Assembly: GCF_910594985.1 (NCBI RefSeq)
Contig: NZ_CAJVCE010000038.1
Span: forward strand, 1 to 45,188
Length of the DNA: 45,188 nucleotides
From: Paenibacillus allorhizosphaerae
GTDB taxonomy: Bacteria; Bacillota; Bacilli; Paenibacillales; NBRC-103111
Direction of reading: 5' to 3'
Both the position numbers and the translations under genes were made by a program. The stretch's first letter is position 1, and every line of letters starts with the position of its first letter. The notes under the pieces were generated by a model. The model saw nothing but the letters and a program-made list of their open reading frames with translations. It was not told the origin of the DNA and ran no database searches. Below, piece after piece: positions 8,501 through 16,429 of this stretch.

Positions 8501-9458
8501 TCTCGTCGAACAGAAGCAGCAAAAGAAGATCATATACACCATCCACACCGGCGACCTTATCGACGAATATGATAAGCCGGAGCAATGGGCCGTCGCGGAT
8601 AAGAGCATGAAGTATCTGGAGAATGCCGGAATGAATTACGGCGTCGTCGCCGGCAACCATGACGTGGGGCACAGCAAGGGTGATTACAGCATATTCTCCC
8701 AATATTTCGGGCGCGACCGTTTTGTCAATCAGCCTACGTACGGCGGAGACAACGCCGACAACCGAGATCATTACGACCTTGTTTCCTCCAACGGCCATGA
8801 TTTTCTTATTATGTATTTGGGTTACGGCGTAAAAGACGATACCGTGAAATGGGCCAACGACGTTCTCAAGAAGTATCCTGACCGGTACGCCATCATTGCG
8901 ACACATGCCTATATTACCCCGAGCGGAGCGTACGGCGAGGACGGGCAAAAAATTTGGTCCGAGATCGTCGCTGCGAACAAAAATGTGTTTATGGTCTTGT
9001 GCGGACATTATCACGGGGCCGCCTATAATGTAAAGCATGTTGACGGGCGCACGGTAGTGGAGCTTCTGTCCGACTACCAATCGGGTCGCGAAGGCGGTCA
9101 AGGTTATCTGCGTTTTCTGCAATTCGACTTGGATAACCAGAAAATTCATGTCAACACCTACTCGCCTTATTTGAACGACTGGAACTTTTTCGACGAGCCG
9201 GGCAAGGACGAGTTCGACGTCGATTATCCGACCCGTCCGATTCGCAAGCAGGTTGCAACGGATTATATCGGCGTCAACGTGTACACAAGAAAAGAAATAG
9301 GCACGGCGAGCAGCGTCCCAAGCGGATCGACGGCGGGTGTCAAGTGGAAGCATCTGGATAAAAACAACACGTACTATTGGTATACGACTGCACGGGATGC
9401 ATACCACGGCCAAACGGTTTCAGACATTTGGAAATTTTCCACGAAAGCCAAAAAGTAA
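5553..9458 (+). CDS. secreted lamin-tail-domain metallophosphatase, multidomain
   Basis: A 1301-residue exported protein. Residues 1-33 are a signal peptide ending near SAIAASD. Domains in order: an Ig/Fn3-like strand region (about 45-155), a lamin-tail domain starting at LLITELMNDNKGTDNYEYVE (about 168-310), a second Ig-like repeat (PVISHTPPTAPKAYGSVVLE, about 350), further Ig-like modules to about 790, and a calcineurin-type metallophosphoesterase from about 955. The metal ligands are visible: WVSDTQ (about 960), HTGDLIDEYD (about 999), GNHDVGH (about 1034), HAYITPSG (about 1116) and CGHYHGAA (about 1150). The C-terminal 60 residues form another beta module (YYWYTTARD). It probably hydrolyses an extracellular phosphoester; the substrate is unknown. 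No SLH or sortase anchor is visible, so it is likely released. Confidence 0.85.
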   Translation: MKVQRRLLYRKLMAASLSWALLLPGTLSGSAIAASDPSGNGSLPNMTVTSTVYRDQMPPTIKHTIPTASTNPKEITVTAEVYDDLAVSSVSLYYKNAESPSFTSVPMTAAATAAAQYSAAIPKAAFDNTSRLQYYFEASDGVNVTRLPADSSVNYEIAVFPAGGPMNSELLITELMNDNKGTDNYEYVEVYNNTDRAINLKDYRLLYVTQSTATTPWDIDTDLLLSPQQTALIWVKSYAMAERPISEFVKHHGLQLPESRITSVVAEDESMNNDIEGRVYIATDAGKVTSQAWFNVAKDETTTEARTFVYEYPKDGTTRMYLRAYGQTPTPGTLLSGQVPEQPISIAADTQKPVISHTPPTAPKAYGSVVLETYAADNHEITQIKVFYKRDGQASYTAENMTSAGGGLYRSPSLKSQYFLLAEHVDYYFEASDGIQKRSSLDDTAGVPYRMYFAKPQYGPVYMNIQDGTYIRGTKVIEGNSLAGGNQLQLSIDGTAVPAQVTMPGNAYILFEADDMQDSFKNGLLINDKLVRILGDGERFNEVVYTLPKLMFTPGNNTVSIAAGTTKAYDDQEGNNDDFRLQNTRIVLWDGTYRPIITARIKNATDGTYTTVDPLKVVTVGDGSNNNASSKTRIDYSIDIPNDAFRGVSYSLDSKKYPDGEHLLQTTSSSGDQLTVKAIIDNTPPVVESMTLADGQTYRGELTFDAVASDEVSGVKSKELTLDGKPVEAGSKKYGAELEPGSHVLQVKVRDNAGNETVRAVTFTLNPEHPLEPADPQPVMEEEGAHQNAKLSVKVNDPNGDPLDVTFYEAYQYDFSGDSAKTGFKNSTDREPPLELVPAGETPFSQGDAALVQAKDKQYLSTESTMQFPYHRFDFKMTHDVAPTDEVEVVWVGHSLPDRQVTLYTWNFNTQKWEAGARGVGTEDFELKAKVNAGDMVRGNTIHVLVQDLIPSPDEVDFTFAWVSDTQYYSESYPQVYDKMMRYLVEQKQQKKIIYTIHTGDLIDEYDKPEQWAVADKSMKYLENAGMNYGVVAGNHDVGHSKGDYSIFSQYFGRDRFVNQPTYGGDNADNRDHYDLVSSNGHDFLIMYLGYGVKDDTVKWANDVLKKYPDRYAIIATHAYITPSGAYGEDGQKIWSEIVAANKNVFMVLCGHYHGAAYNVKHVDGRTVVELLSDYQSGREGGQGYLRFLQFDLDNQKIHVNTYSPYLNDWNFFDEPGKDEFDVDYPTRPIRKQVATDYIGVNVYTRKEIGTASSVPSGSTAGVKWKHLDKNNTYYWYTTARDAYHGQTVSDIWKFSTKAKK

Positions 9459-9478
9459 GTCCGTTTAAGTGAAGCGAG

Positions 9479-9504
9479 GCGAAAGAGTCTTCGGATTCTT
9501 TCGC
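9479..9504 (+). terminator. terminator with UUCG tetraloop
   Basis: GCGAAAG (9479-9485) pairs with CTTTCGC (9498-9504). Four more pairs (one G-U) close on a C(UUCG)G tetraloop, giving an 11-bp stem. TCTTGCTGTTATTTT follows. It ends the metallophosphatase transcript before the next gene. Confidence 0.7.
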
Positions 9505-9560
9505 TCTTGCTGTTATTTTAGGCAGAGACGGCCATTGGCGAGACAGAGGAGGCACGGCAG

Positions 9561-10691
9561 ATGACAATGTTTCGAAGAACAATCGTTTTCCGGCTGCTCG
9601 CGGGTTTGGTGCTGTTCGTTGGTTTACAGGCGCCTCTCGCACCGGCACATGCGCATACATCGACAATCGGATATTCCGATATTTCAATCTCGGGCGATAC
9701 GATCGGGTACGAGCTTTATTTAAATCCGGAGGAAGTGGCTCAGTGGAAGGACGTCCGATCCAAAGGCGTCTTTGTGATCGAGGCGGGGCCTGCGGCTTCG
9801 CGCGACAAAAACCAAGTCAAGTGGACGCAGGACGACTTAATGCCGCTCGTTCAGGCGTCGCTGAGCGTAAAAAGCAAGGACGCTTCCGTCGTTCCGGCGA
9901 TCAGCGACATTTCGATAAGGGACAAGGGTGGCATGCCGTTATTGTACATGAACCTGAAATACAAATTCCCTAAACCCGTCGAATCTTATGAGATACAGTA
10001 TAACTTCTTTTTTGATGAATTGGATCCGCTCCATCAAAGCTTCGTTACCCTACGCACGCCTTCCGAAACCGTGAACAAGCAATTTGACAAAAACAACCGT
10101 CTTGCCGCAGGCCGCCTCGATGCTTCGGTCCACGCTTCCGGAGCGGAGGCACTGACCGCTTGGGGATGGCTCAAAATGGGGATCGAGCATATTTGGACAG
10201 GCATCGATCATTTGCTGTTTATTACCGCGCTGGTGCTCCTCAAACAGAAGAAGCGGGATTATTTGAAGATCGTGACGGCCTTCACCGTAGGCCACAGCGT
10301 TACTATCGCGCTTTCCGCTTTGGATATCGTCAATTTGCCCATGCGCTTCGTGGAACCGGTCATTGCGCTCAGCATCGTGTATGTGGCGGTCGAAAATTTG
10401 TGGCTGAAAAAGCTGAAGTGGCGATGGATGTTTGCGCTTCTATTCGGATTCATTCACGGCTTCGGATTCGCTCAGGTGTTGAAAGGCGCTTTGGGAGAGC
10501 ATTACTTGCTTTCTTTGTTTACGTTTAACTTAGGAGTGGAAGTTGGCCAAATTGCCGTACTTGCCGTACTTCTCCCGTTCTTGATGCTGTCGGGCCGATT
10601 AAGCTGGTATCGGGGGGCGGTATACGTCGCTTCCGGATTTATCGCTGTAACTGGACTGTACTGGTTTATGGAGCGTGTGGGGCTGTACTAA
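9561..10691 (+). CDS. HupE/UreJ_2-family membrane protein
   Basis: A 376-residue protein. A signal peptide (about residues 1-32, ending APAHAHTS) leads into an extracytoplasmic beta domain of about 160 residues. A polytopic C-terminal domain of about 190 residues follows with the HupE/UreJ_2 hallmarks: MGIEHIWTGIDHLLFITALV (about 206), FTVGHSVTIALS (about 241) and GFIHGFGFAQVL (about 296). The conserved His and Asp residues in these helices are thought to bind metal in related nickel or cobalt transporters, but the function of this two-part architecture is not settled. An AGAGGAGG site precedes the ATG at 9561; a second ATG is at 9567. It may be co-expressed with the upstream secreted phosphatase, although a terminator lies between them. 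Confidence 0.75.
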   Translation: MTMFRRTIVFRLLAGLVLFVGLQAPLAPAHAHTSTIGYSDISISGDTIGYELYLNPEEVAQWKDVRSKGVFVIEAGPAASRDKNQVKWTQDDLMPLVQASLSVKSKDASVVPAISDISIRDKGGMPLLYMNLKYKFPKPVESYEIQYNFFFDELDPLHQSFVTLRTPSETVNKQFDKNNRLAAGRLDASVHASGAEALTAWGWLKMGIEHIWTGIDHLLFITALVLLKQKKRDYLKIVTAFTVGHSVTIALSALDIVNLPMRFVEPVIALSIVYVAVENLWLKKLKWRWMFALLFGFIHGFGFAQVLKGALGEHYLLSLFTFNLGVEVGQIAVLAVLLPFLMLSGRLSWYRGAVYVASGFIAVTGLYWFMERVGLY

Positions 10692-10818
10692 TAGGGAGAC
10701 CTTCACACATAATCGCGCTGCGCCGGATTATCGTGTTCCACCGGTTAACGGGTAATGTCATACGGCCAATTCACCGATATTTCGGTGAGCGCGAACGAAT
10801 GTACTTTAATATAAAAAA

Positions 10819-10848
10819 GCCGGATCCCCAGCGCATCCGGGACCCGGC
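10819..10848 (-). terminator. terminator of the chemoreceptor gene
   Basis: GCCGG / CCGGC plus four inner pairs after one mismatch form a GC-rich hairpin. On the minus strand it is followed by TTTTTTATATT, a textbook intrinsic terminator, 9 bp beyond the chemoreceptor stop codon. Confidence 0.8.
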
Positions 10849-10857
10849 CAAGTCAAT

Positions 10858-13095
10858 CTATTGTTTGAAAATACCCAGCGATTCGCGCAAGTCGTGGGAG
10901 AGCTGCTCGAGCTCCTTGCCCGTGTCTACCAGCTGCGTACTGGATTCGTTTTGTTTGACGACAAGATTGGCTACATTTTCCGTGGAAGCGGTAAATTCTT
11001 CCGAAACCGCGCTTACCTGCATGAGCACCTCGTTCAATTCTTTCCCGGCTTCAAGCGATATGCGCAGCGACTCCCATACTTCGCCGAACCGTTCCGAGAA
11101 CTCCTGCATCGACTTGGAGACGGAGCTGAAAATATCTTGCGATGCGTCGGAAGCCGCCAGCTGGCGCGAGAAGATCGGCATCGATTGGCTGACCAGATGG
11201 TTCGTCTGCTGCATATCCGTCTGAATTCGCTCAATAACGTCCCCTGCGGAATTGATCGACTGCTGGGATTGCGACGCCAAATTGCGGATTTCCTGGGCAA
11301 CGACCATGAACGATTTGCCGGCCTCGCCGGAAGAAGCGGCGACAATAGCGGCATTGAGCGATAAAATATTGATCTTCTTCGAAATGTCCTGCAGCAGATC
11401 GAGCACGACGGATACGGAATTCGTACTATCCTGCAGCTGCTGCATCTTCTGATTCAAATCTTTGACGATCGACTCGACCATCCGGCTTTGCTCGGACAGT
11501 TCCTCCATCGTCGTCAAGCCTTGATGGCTCGCCGTTTTCATTTGCTCGGAAACCTGCTGCATCTTTGTGTTTTTGTCCATCACGTCATCCAGGCAGTGAT
11601 GCAGCCGTCCGGTCAGCTCATTGCTCTTCTCGGCGTCGGATGCAAGGTTCATCGCGCCTTTGGCGACTTCGTCCATCGCTACGGCGATCTCTTTGGAAGC
11701 GGACTCGTTCAGTACGACCAGCTCTTGAATTCGATTGCTGGAATGGAGCAGCTGCTTGGCCGATCCGCCGGTATTGCTGACGATATGGCTGATGCTTTCC
11801 ATCATTCGGTCAAAGCTGGTGCTGACGGAACCGATCTCGTCAGTTCGCTTGAAGCCGAGTCTTACGCTGAGGTCTCCTTGCTCGGCCTGCTGCATTTTCC
11901 GCTGAGCCGTCAGCATCGGTCTGCCGATGTTATAATACACGAGCCAGCCCAGAGCGAGAGACAATAGGATGGAGCCGGAGATGAGCCAATAGAAACTGTT
12001 TTTGATTTTACTGGCATCTTCGAGCAAGCGGGATTCCGGGATGGCGCCGACCAGCAGCCACGGTTGGTTTTCCAAGTTTTTGCTGACCGTTATGTACGAA
12101 TTTTTTTGCGCGTCCACATACCGGCTTAAGTTGCCGTTGCTTTCCGGATCAACTTTTACTGCAGCAGGCTGGCCGAGTTCGATTCCTGACCTGTTCGTAA
12201 AATATGTCGTGCCGTCGGTGCCGAGCAGATGAATATCGCCGATGCCCCCAAATGTGATGGCTTTCAGAATGTCTTCGAAATACGAAAGCTTATACTCGAC
12301 AATGAGCACGTCGGTCCAAACGGCGTCTTCCGAACTCCAAAAAGCTTTCGCAATACCGAACACCCGGGTATTGTTTTCATACGTGAACGAGCCGGCCTGC
12401 GGCGGCAAATACACGTTTTTGCCCTTCGCCTTGATGACCTGATCCACCCAAGGAAGCGAGTACAGCTGCGGCTTCGCCTTGGAGGATTGCGGTATAAACT
12501 GTTGGTTTTCCCCGTTGTACCGGATCATAGAGACGGAGAAAATCATGGCATTGTTGGTCAAAGTCGTGTTTTGCATATAATTCAAAAGCGCTTTGTCTGC
12601 ATCCGATTTCGGCTTGTTCAGCTGCTCGGCGTTTTTGATAAGATTGTCCCGTTCCACCTCAAGCATATACTGCTCTTTTGATTTGGAATCGCCGGGTTTT
12701 AGCGCGTCGTTCATTTTTTGAATCTGTGTGTTCAGAGTGGCGATTCGCCCTTGCAGCTTCTGATATTCGGCCAGATCGGTGTCGATCAGAGGGACAAGCT
12801 TGCTGCGCTGCTGCGTCAATGCCTGATTGCTTGTCGCGTACAAAGCGATGCTGTTAAAAAAGCCTTCCATCTGCTTGTACCACAGGTCGACGTTTTTGGC
12901 TGCGTCCTGCGTTACCTGCTGGGCATTGTTGCCTACTTTCTCTTGTAATGCGGTTGTTGAGATGCTGTACACTGTCCATCCCGAAACGGCGCATCCTGCA
13001 ACAATGCTGATAAGAAACAGGATAAACAGCTTAAAACCGACCGAACGCATGCGGCTAAAGCCCTGGGTGATCCGATTCTTAACATCTGGATACAC
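10858..13095 (-). CDS. methyl-accepting chemotaxis protein with atypical signalling tip
   Basis: A 745-residue transmembrane chemoreceptor with a GTG start at 13095 behind a GGGGG site. Membrane helix 1 is at about 20-42, an extracellular Cache-type sensor at about 43-365 (WLLVGAIPESRLLEDASKI near its end), membrane helix 2 at about 370-392, a HAMP domain (RPMLTAQRKMQQAEQGDLSV) at about 393-445 and a cytoplasmic helical signalling domain to 745. The tip reads INILSLNAAIVAASSGEAGK (about 575-594). The family norm is NAAIEAARAGE, so the conserved Glu is Val and the conserved Arg is Ser. This region contacts CheA and CheW, so signalling may be altered. It is a single gene with its own terminator and no che genes nearby. 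The ligand is unknown. Confidence 0.85.
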   Translation of the reverse strand: MYPDVKNRITQGFSRMRSVGFKLFILFLISIVAGCAVSGWTVYSISTTALQEKVGNNAQQVTQDAAKNVDLWYKQMEGFFNSIALYATSNQALTQQRSKLVPLIDTDLAEYQKLQGRIATLNTQIQKMNDALKPGDSKSKEQYMLEVERDNLIKNAEQLNKPKSDADKALLNYMQNTTLTNNAMIFSVSMIRYNGENQQFIPQSSKAKPQLYSLPWVDQVIKAKGKNVYLPPQAGSFTYENNTRVFGIAKAFWSSEDAVWTDVLIVEYKLSYFEDILKAITFGGIGDIHLLGTDGTTYFTNRSGIELGQPAAVKVDPESNGNLSRYVDAQKNSYITVSKNLENQPWLLVGAIPESRLLEDASKIKNSFYWLISGSILLSLALGWLVYYNIGRPMLTAQRKMQQAEQGDLSVRLGFKRTDEIGSVSTSFDRMMESISHIVSNTGGSAKQLLHSSNRIQELVVLNESASKEIAVAMDEVAKGAMNLASDAEKSNELTGRLHHCLDDVMDKNTKMQQVSEQMKTASHQGLTTMEELSEQSRMVESIVKDLNQKMQQLQDSTNSVSVVLDLLQDISKKINILSLNAAIVAASSGEAGKSFMVVAQEIRNLASQSQQSINSAGDVIERIQTDMQQTNHLVSQSMPIFSRQLAASDASQDIFSSVSKSMQEFSERFGEVWESLRISLEAGKELNEVLMQVSAVSEEFTASTENVANLVVKQNESSTQLVDTGKELEQLSHDLRESLGIFKQ

Positions 13096-13208
13096 GATAT
13101 AACCCCCTGGTAGTATGGAATGGATTTATTGATCGGCAGCCGCCATCGTTAGGTCCGATGTACCGGATTGCCATAGTCGGTGTTGTATCATGCTAGTTAA
13201 AAATGGGG

Positions 13209-13223
13209 TGTAAGTGTTTACAT
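13209..13223 (-). promoter_or_regulatory. cre-like palindrome upstream of the chemoreceptor gene
   Basis: On the minus strand the sequence is ATGTAAACACTTACA, which fits the CcpA consensus WTGNAANCGNWNNCW at every fixed position except the central G, which is A. It is also a 14-bp inverted repeat (TGTAA / TTACA). It lies about 115 bp before the chemoreceptor start, so carbon-source control is possible. A LacI-family site is an equal alternative. Confidence 0.35.
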
Positions 13224-13236
13224 CACCGCCTTTATT

Positions 13237-13905
13237 TTATTTTATCCCGTGTGAAGATAGTGTGAAGATTGTGGGAAATGGTGGCAATAATAAACAAAAA
13301 GTCGCATAAATCGATAAAATAGTTGTCGGGACAAGCCCGTTTTTGGCGAAATGTTTGTGAGATTCGGCCCATATATCCATGACAGGGCACGAGAATGAAA
13401 AAAAATTAACGGCTTGCCTGCGTAAAAAACAAGCACGTCCGCCGGTCCGGTCGAACGCGCTTGCCGTATGGAAATACGGGCTTAAGTCTGCAGTAGCAGC
13501 TTGGGTGAAGGTTGAGCGAGTTTTACAGTTCCACCTTAACCGACTGTTTATGGTAAACGGTATTCCTTCCTGGCTAAAATACGGAGGGACGCTTCTTCCG
13601 AAGCTGTTGGCGATTATATTTTTTTCTTTCGACGAAGTGATCCGAATCTCGTAAAGACTGACGTTGTGATCCAAGTCCGCATACATGACCGCGAGCTGTT
13701 GTGCTCCGAGCGAATATGGGAATATGACGGGTTCATTTTCACCGATGAGCACAGGAAGATTAACCGGGTTGGAGTAGTTGGACCAGTCCAAGATCTCCAC
13801 CGTGACCCAATTTGCGTTGTCCTTGTCCAAGTTGGCGATATTGACGACCGCGGATATCGTTAGCGGCTCTCTCGTCAGCACGCCGGTAGAGAGTGTGTCT
13901 CCCAT
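13237..13905 (-). CDS. small conserved-type protein, probably frameshifted near its C-terminus
   Basis: I do not know a function. The start is ATG at 13905 (MGDTLSTGVLTREPL), with AGGAGG eight bases upstream. The first 113 or so residues form a compact beta-rich unit (VVNIANLDKDNANWVTVEIL; EIRITSSKEKNIIANSFGRS). After FSQEG at about 13567 the character changes to a basic, Cys/Trp/Phe-rich tail of about 108 residues that looks non-genic. Restoring one base at 13561-13568 opens a frame reading TVYHKQSVKVEL and stopping at 13523, which is a much more natural end (about 127 residues). So the gene carries either a one-base deletion or a sequence error. It stands alone, divergent from the small membrane protein at 13983. 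Confidence 0.55.
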   Translation of the reverse strand: MGDTLSTGVLTREPLTISAVVNIANLDKDNANWVTVEILDWSNYSNPVNLPVLIGENEPVIFPYSLGAQQLAVMYADLDHNVSLYEIRITSSKEKNIIANSFGRSVPPYFSQEGIPFTINSRLRWNCKTRSTFTQAATADLSPYFHTASAFDRTGGRACFLRRQAVNFFSFSCPVMDIWAESHKHFAKNGLVPTTILSIYATFCLLLPPFPTIFTLSSHGIK

Positions 13906-13982
13906 AAGGTAAGCACCTCCTTTCACTTTGCTCAGCTGCCATTCGCAAGTGAAAGGGAATCGATTGAATGGAGGAATGGATA

Positions 13983-14291
13983 ATGATCAACTGGATCACG
14001 ATCGCCTTTTCATTATTTGTATCCGTCGCTTCGCTATATAAATTCATAGCGGAACCGATCAAATACGGAATGAAATCATTTATATTGTTGACTGTTATAG
14101 GTTGTATTACAATGATTGCCGCGATCGTCCAGTACTGGTATGCCTATTTGCCCAAAGTCGGTCCCATCGGGAACGGTCCGAATGATACGATGATTTGGAT
14201 TTCTTTTCTTATTTTGATAACGCTGGGAGGCTGTTATGTAGTTGCAGGAGTATATGGAATCGGTAAAAATAAAGAAACGGACAAAGGATGA
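13983..14291 (+). CDS. small three-helix membrane protein
   Basis: A 102-residue hydrophobic protein of unknown function. Three membrane helices are evident (about residues 2-20, 30-52 and 67-89), with a polar loop KVGPIGNGPND between helices 2 and 3 and a charged end (KNKETDKG). The start at 13983 (MINWIT) is preferred over the ATG at 13968 because GGAGG at 13970-13974 lies eight bases before it. It is monocistronic and divergent from the frameshifted gene, with only 77 bp between the two starts. Confidence 0.6.
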   Translation: MINWITIAFSLFVSVASLYKFIAEPIKYGMKSFILLTVIGCITMIAAIVQYWYAYLPKVGPIGNGPNDTMIWISFLILITLGGCYVVAGVYGIGKNKETDKG

Positions 14292-14487
14292 GGCGGTGTT
14301 GAGGCAATCTTACGGATGGGGGCAGCTGTCCACGGAAAAGTAACTTTACAGGAAAACCATTGAGCTTAACGTAACCAATACTGCGTGCGGCTGACTCTGG
14401 TAAGCGAAATAGGTAAAATATAATAAATAGTAGGGAGAAATCCACTATTTTTGATTTTCCGAAGTGAATAACCTCGTATAACCGGTT
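14292..14487. other. intergenic region before the etfA terminator hairpin
   Basis: About 200 bp without a supported gene, lying between the plus-strand membrane protein and the end of etfA. It ends in a palindrome TAACCGGTTA (14479-14488). I see no gene in it. Confidence 0.4.
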
Positions 14488-14531
14488 AAAACCTATTATT
14501 CGGAGGAAGAACACTTCGAATAATAGGTTTT
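14488..14531. terminator. 15-bp perfect hairpin, bidirectional terminator
   Basis: AAAACCTATTATTCG (14488-14502) is perfectly complementary to CGAATAATAGGTTTT (14517-14531) with a 14-nt loop. The AAAA/TTTT ends give a short U-run on either strand. It lies just past the etfA stop codon and can serve etfBA (minus strand) and the small membrane-protein gene (plus strand). Confidence 0.6.
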
Positions 14532-14558
14532 GGGCAATAAATCGGGCGAAATGCCGCC

Positions 14559-15566
14559 TTACGCTCCGTCCGCAAGCGCCTTCTTGAACTCGGCCGTCAG
14601 CAGCGGCACGACTTCGAACAGATCGCCGACGATGCCGTAATCGGCGATTTGAAATATCGGCGCGTCGGGGTCCTTGTTGATCGCGATGATGATGCGCGAC
14701 TGACTCATGCCGGCGAGATGCTGAATCGCGCCGCTGATGCCGCAGGCAATGTACACCTCCGGCGTCACCACCTTGCCTGTCTGGCCGATCTGCAGCGCGT
14801 AATCGCAGTAGCCGGCGTCGCATGCTCCGCGGGAGGCGCCGACGGCAGCGCCGATAACGTCGGCCAGCTCTTCAAGCGGGCGGAAGCCTTCGGCGCTTTT
14901 GACGCCGCGCCCGCCGGAAACGACGATCTTCGCTTCCGTCAAATCCACCTTCCCCGAAGTTTTGCGCACCACGTCTCTCACCATGGTGCGCAGGGAAGCG
15001 GACGGGGTGTAGGGGACGGAGACGATTTGCGCCGCAGGCCCCTCCTCCCGAGGAGCTGCCGGCTGTACATTATTCGGGCGCAGCGTGACGACGAGCGGGC
15101 CGTCCGAAGCGGCCTCAATGGTTTCGAACGCTTTGCCGGCATAAATCGGGCGGACGAAGCGCGGTAACATTCCGTCATCCCCGCGATCGATCGCAATGAC
15201 GTCGGAAATTTGGCCGGCCTGAAGACGGGCGGCAATCATCGGCGCCAGATCGCGGCCGATCGAAGTATGCCCGAGCAGCACGGCGCAGGGCGATAGCTCG
15301 CCCAGCAGCGGCGATAACGCCTGGTAATACGCTTCCGGATTGTAATGTTCCAAATCCGCATGATCGATAAGGTAGATCCGATCACAGTCGTACGTCGCTA
15401 GTGCGTTGCCGAGCTTGGTCAGGTTGCTCCCGATTGCGACGACGCTGACGGCATCGCCTTCAGAGCGGATCCATTGCGCTGCTCGCAGCGTCTCCAGCGT
15501 GACCTGCCGCAGCTGGCCTCCACGCTGCTCGGCAATAACAACGATCGTTCGGCTCATGCGCAACAT
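14559..15566 (-). CDS. etfA: electron transfer flavoprotein subunit alpha
   Basis: 335 residues, the normal EtfA length. EtfA with EtfB accepts electrons from acyl-CoA dehydrogenases and passes them on to the membrane. The C-terminal FAD domain is plain: VVSGGRGVKSAEGF (about 212), GASRGACDAGYCDY (about 243), QIGQTGKVVTPEVYIACGIS (about 259), and SQSRIIIAINKDPDAPIFQI then ADYGIVGDLFEV at the end. Start 15566 (MLRM) has GGGGG close upstream; the ATG at 15557 is an alternative. It lies 24 bp behind etfB in an operon on the minus strand, divergent from the fad genes, in keeping with a joint role in beta-oxidation. Confidence 0.95.
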   Translation of the reverse strand: MLRMSRTIVVIAEQRGGQLRQVTLETLRAAQWIRSEGDAVSVVAIGSNLTKLGNALATYDCDRIYLIDHADLEHYNPEAYYQALSPLLGELSPCAVLLGHTSIGRDLAPMIAARLQAGQISDVIAIDRGDDGMLPRFVRPIYAGKAFETIEAASDGPLVVTLRPNNVQPAAPREEGPAAQIVSVPYTPSASLRTMVRDVVRKTSGKVDLTEAKIVVSGGRGVKSAEGFRPLEELADVIGAAVGASRGACDAGYCDYALQIGQTGKVVTPEVYIACGISGAIQHLAGMSQSRIIIAINKDPDAPIFQIADYGIVGDLFEVVPLLTAEFKKALADGA

Positions 15567-15590
15567 TCCCCCTTTGCTGTTCCATGCGGT

Positions 15591-16367
15591 TTATAATACG
15601 TTTGCTTGCGTACGCAGCAGACGGACCAGCTCCGCCGCCTGAGCTTGCGGGTCCCCCGGCAGCCGTTGTCCTGCTTGCCTCGCGGAAGGAAGCGATATGC
15701 AGACGCGCGCGGTTTTGGCGGACAGTTCCGCCTCGGATAAACCGAGATCCGCAAGCGTCAAGCGATGAAACGGCTTTTTCTTCGCTTTCATGATGCCGGG
15801 CAGCGACGGATACCTCGGCTCGTTCAGTCCTTGCTGCGCGGTAAATACGGCCGGCAGAGTCACCTCAAGCGTCTCCGAATCGCCTTCGGCATCGCGTATG
15901 GCGACCGCCGTACCGGCGGCACAATCGATGTCGAGCTTCGTAATCGAAGAGACGTGGGGCAGATTCAACAGGCAGGCTACCCGGATAGCCGTTTGTCCCG
16001 CGCCTTGATCCACCGAAAACAAACCGCCTAAAATCAAATCCATCGAAGATTGACGCTGCAGATATGCCGCAAGCACGGTGGAATAGCCGAATCCGTCGCT
16101 CCCGACGCCATCGCCGCTGATCAGTACCGCTTCGTCGGCTCCCATGGCAAGCGCGGTTCGAAGCGCCTCGGCGCATCGTTCCGGACCGACGCTGACGACG
16201 GTCACGCTGCCGCCATGTTGTTCTTTTTGCCGAATCGCTTCTTCCACCGCATATTCGTCGTAAGGGTTAATTATAAACTTCGCACCATCCTCCGCAATGC
16301 CGCCATCCGCAAGGACTACTTTTTCTTCCGTATCGAAAGTTTGCTTCAGCAGTACGTATATGTTCAT
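15591..16367 (-). CDS. etfB: electron transfer flavoprotein subunit beta
   Basis: 258 residues, full length for EtfB. It binds AMP and helps hold the FAD of EtfA. Visible marks are MNIYVLLKQTFDTEEKV at the start, NPYDEYAVEEAIR (about 38), the signature-like stretch GGLFSVDQGAGQTAIRVACL (about 115) and LPAVFTAQQGLNEPRYPSLP (about 175). The start at 16367 is set by this N-terminus and by AAAGGAG upstream; the open frame runs 53 codons further but without family similarity. It is the first gene of etfBA with a promoter at 16400-16429. It is not next to a fadR gene, unlike in Bacillus subtilis. Confidence 0.95.
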   Translation of the reverse strand: MNIYVLLKQTFDTEEKVVLADGGIAEDGAKFIINPYDEYAVEEAIRQKEQHGGSVTVVSVGPERCAEALRTALAMGADEAVLISGDGVGSDGFGYSTVLAAYLQRQSSMDLILGGLFSVDQGAGQTAIRVACLLNLPHVSSITKLDIDCAAGTAVAIRDAEGDSETLEVTLPAVFTAQQGLNEPRYPSLPGIMKAKKKPFHRLTLADLGLSEAELSAKTARVCISLPSARQAGQRLPGDPQAQAAELVRLLRTQANVL

Positions 16368-16399
16368 TTCGTGACGACTCCTTTCATCAACAGCCAAGC

Positions 16400-16429
16400 A
16401 TAATACGAACCCCGACTGTTTCAAGACAA
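16400..16429 (-). promoter_or_regulatory. etfBA promoter
   Basis: On the minus strand TTGTCT (16424-16429) and TATTAT (16400-16405) are 18 bp apart, ending 32 bp before the etfB start codon. Both hexamers match the sigma-A consensus reasonably. Confidence 0.5.

Noticed and set aside
8031..9413. 460-codon open frame antisense to the metallophosphatase gene
   Set aside because: It covers the conserved metal-site region of the real gene in mirror frame; composition is not that of a genuine protein.
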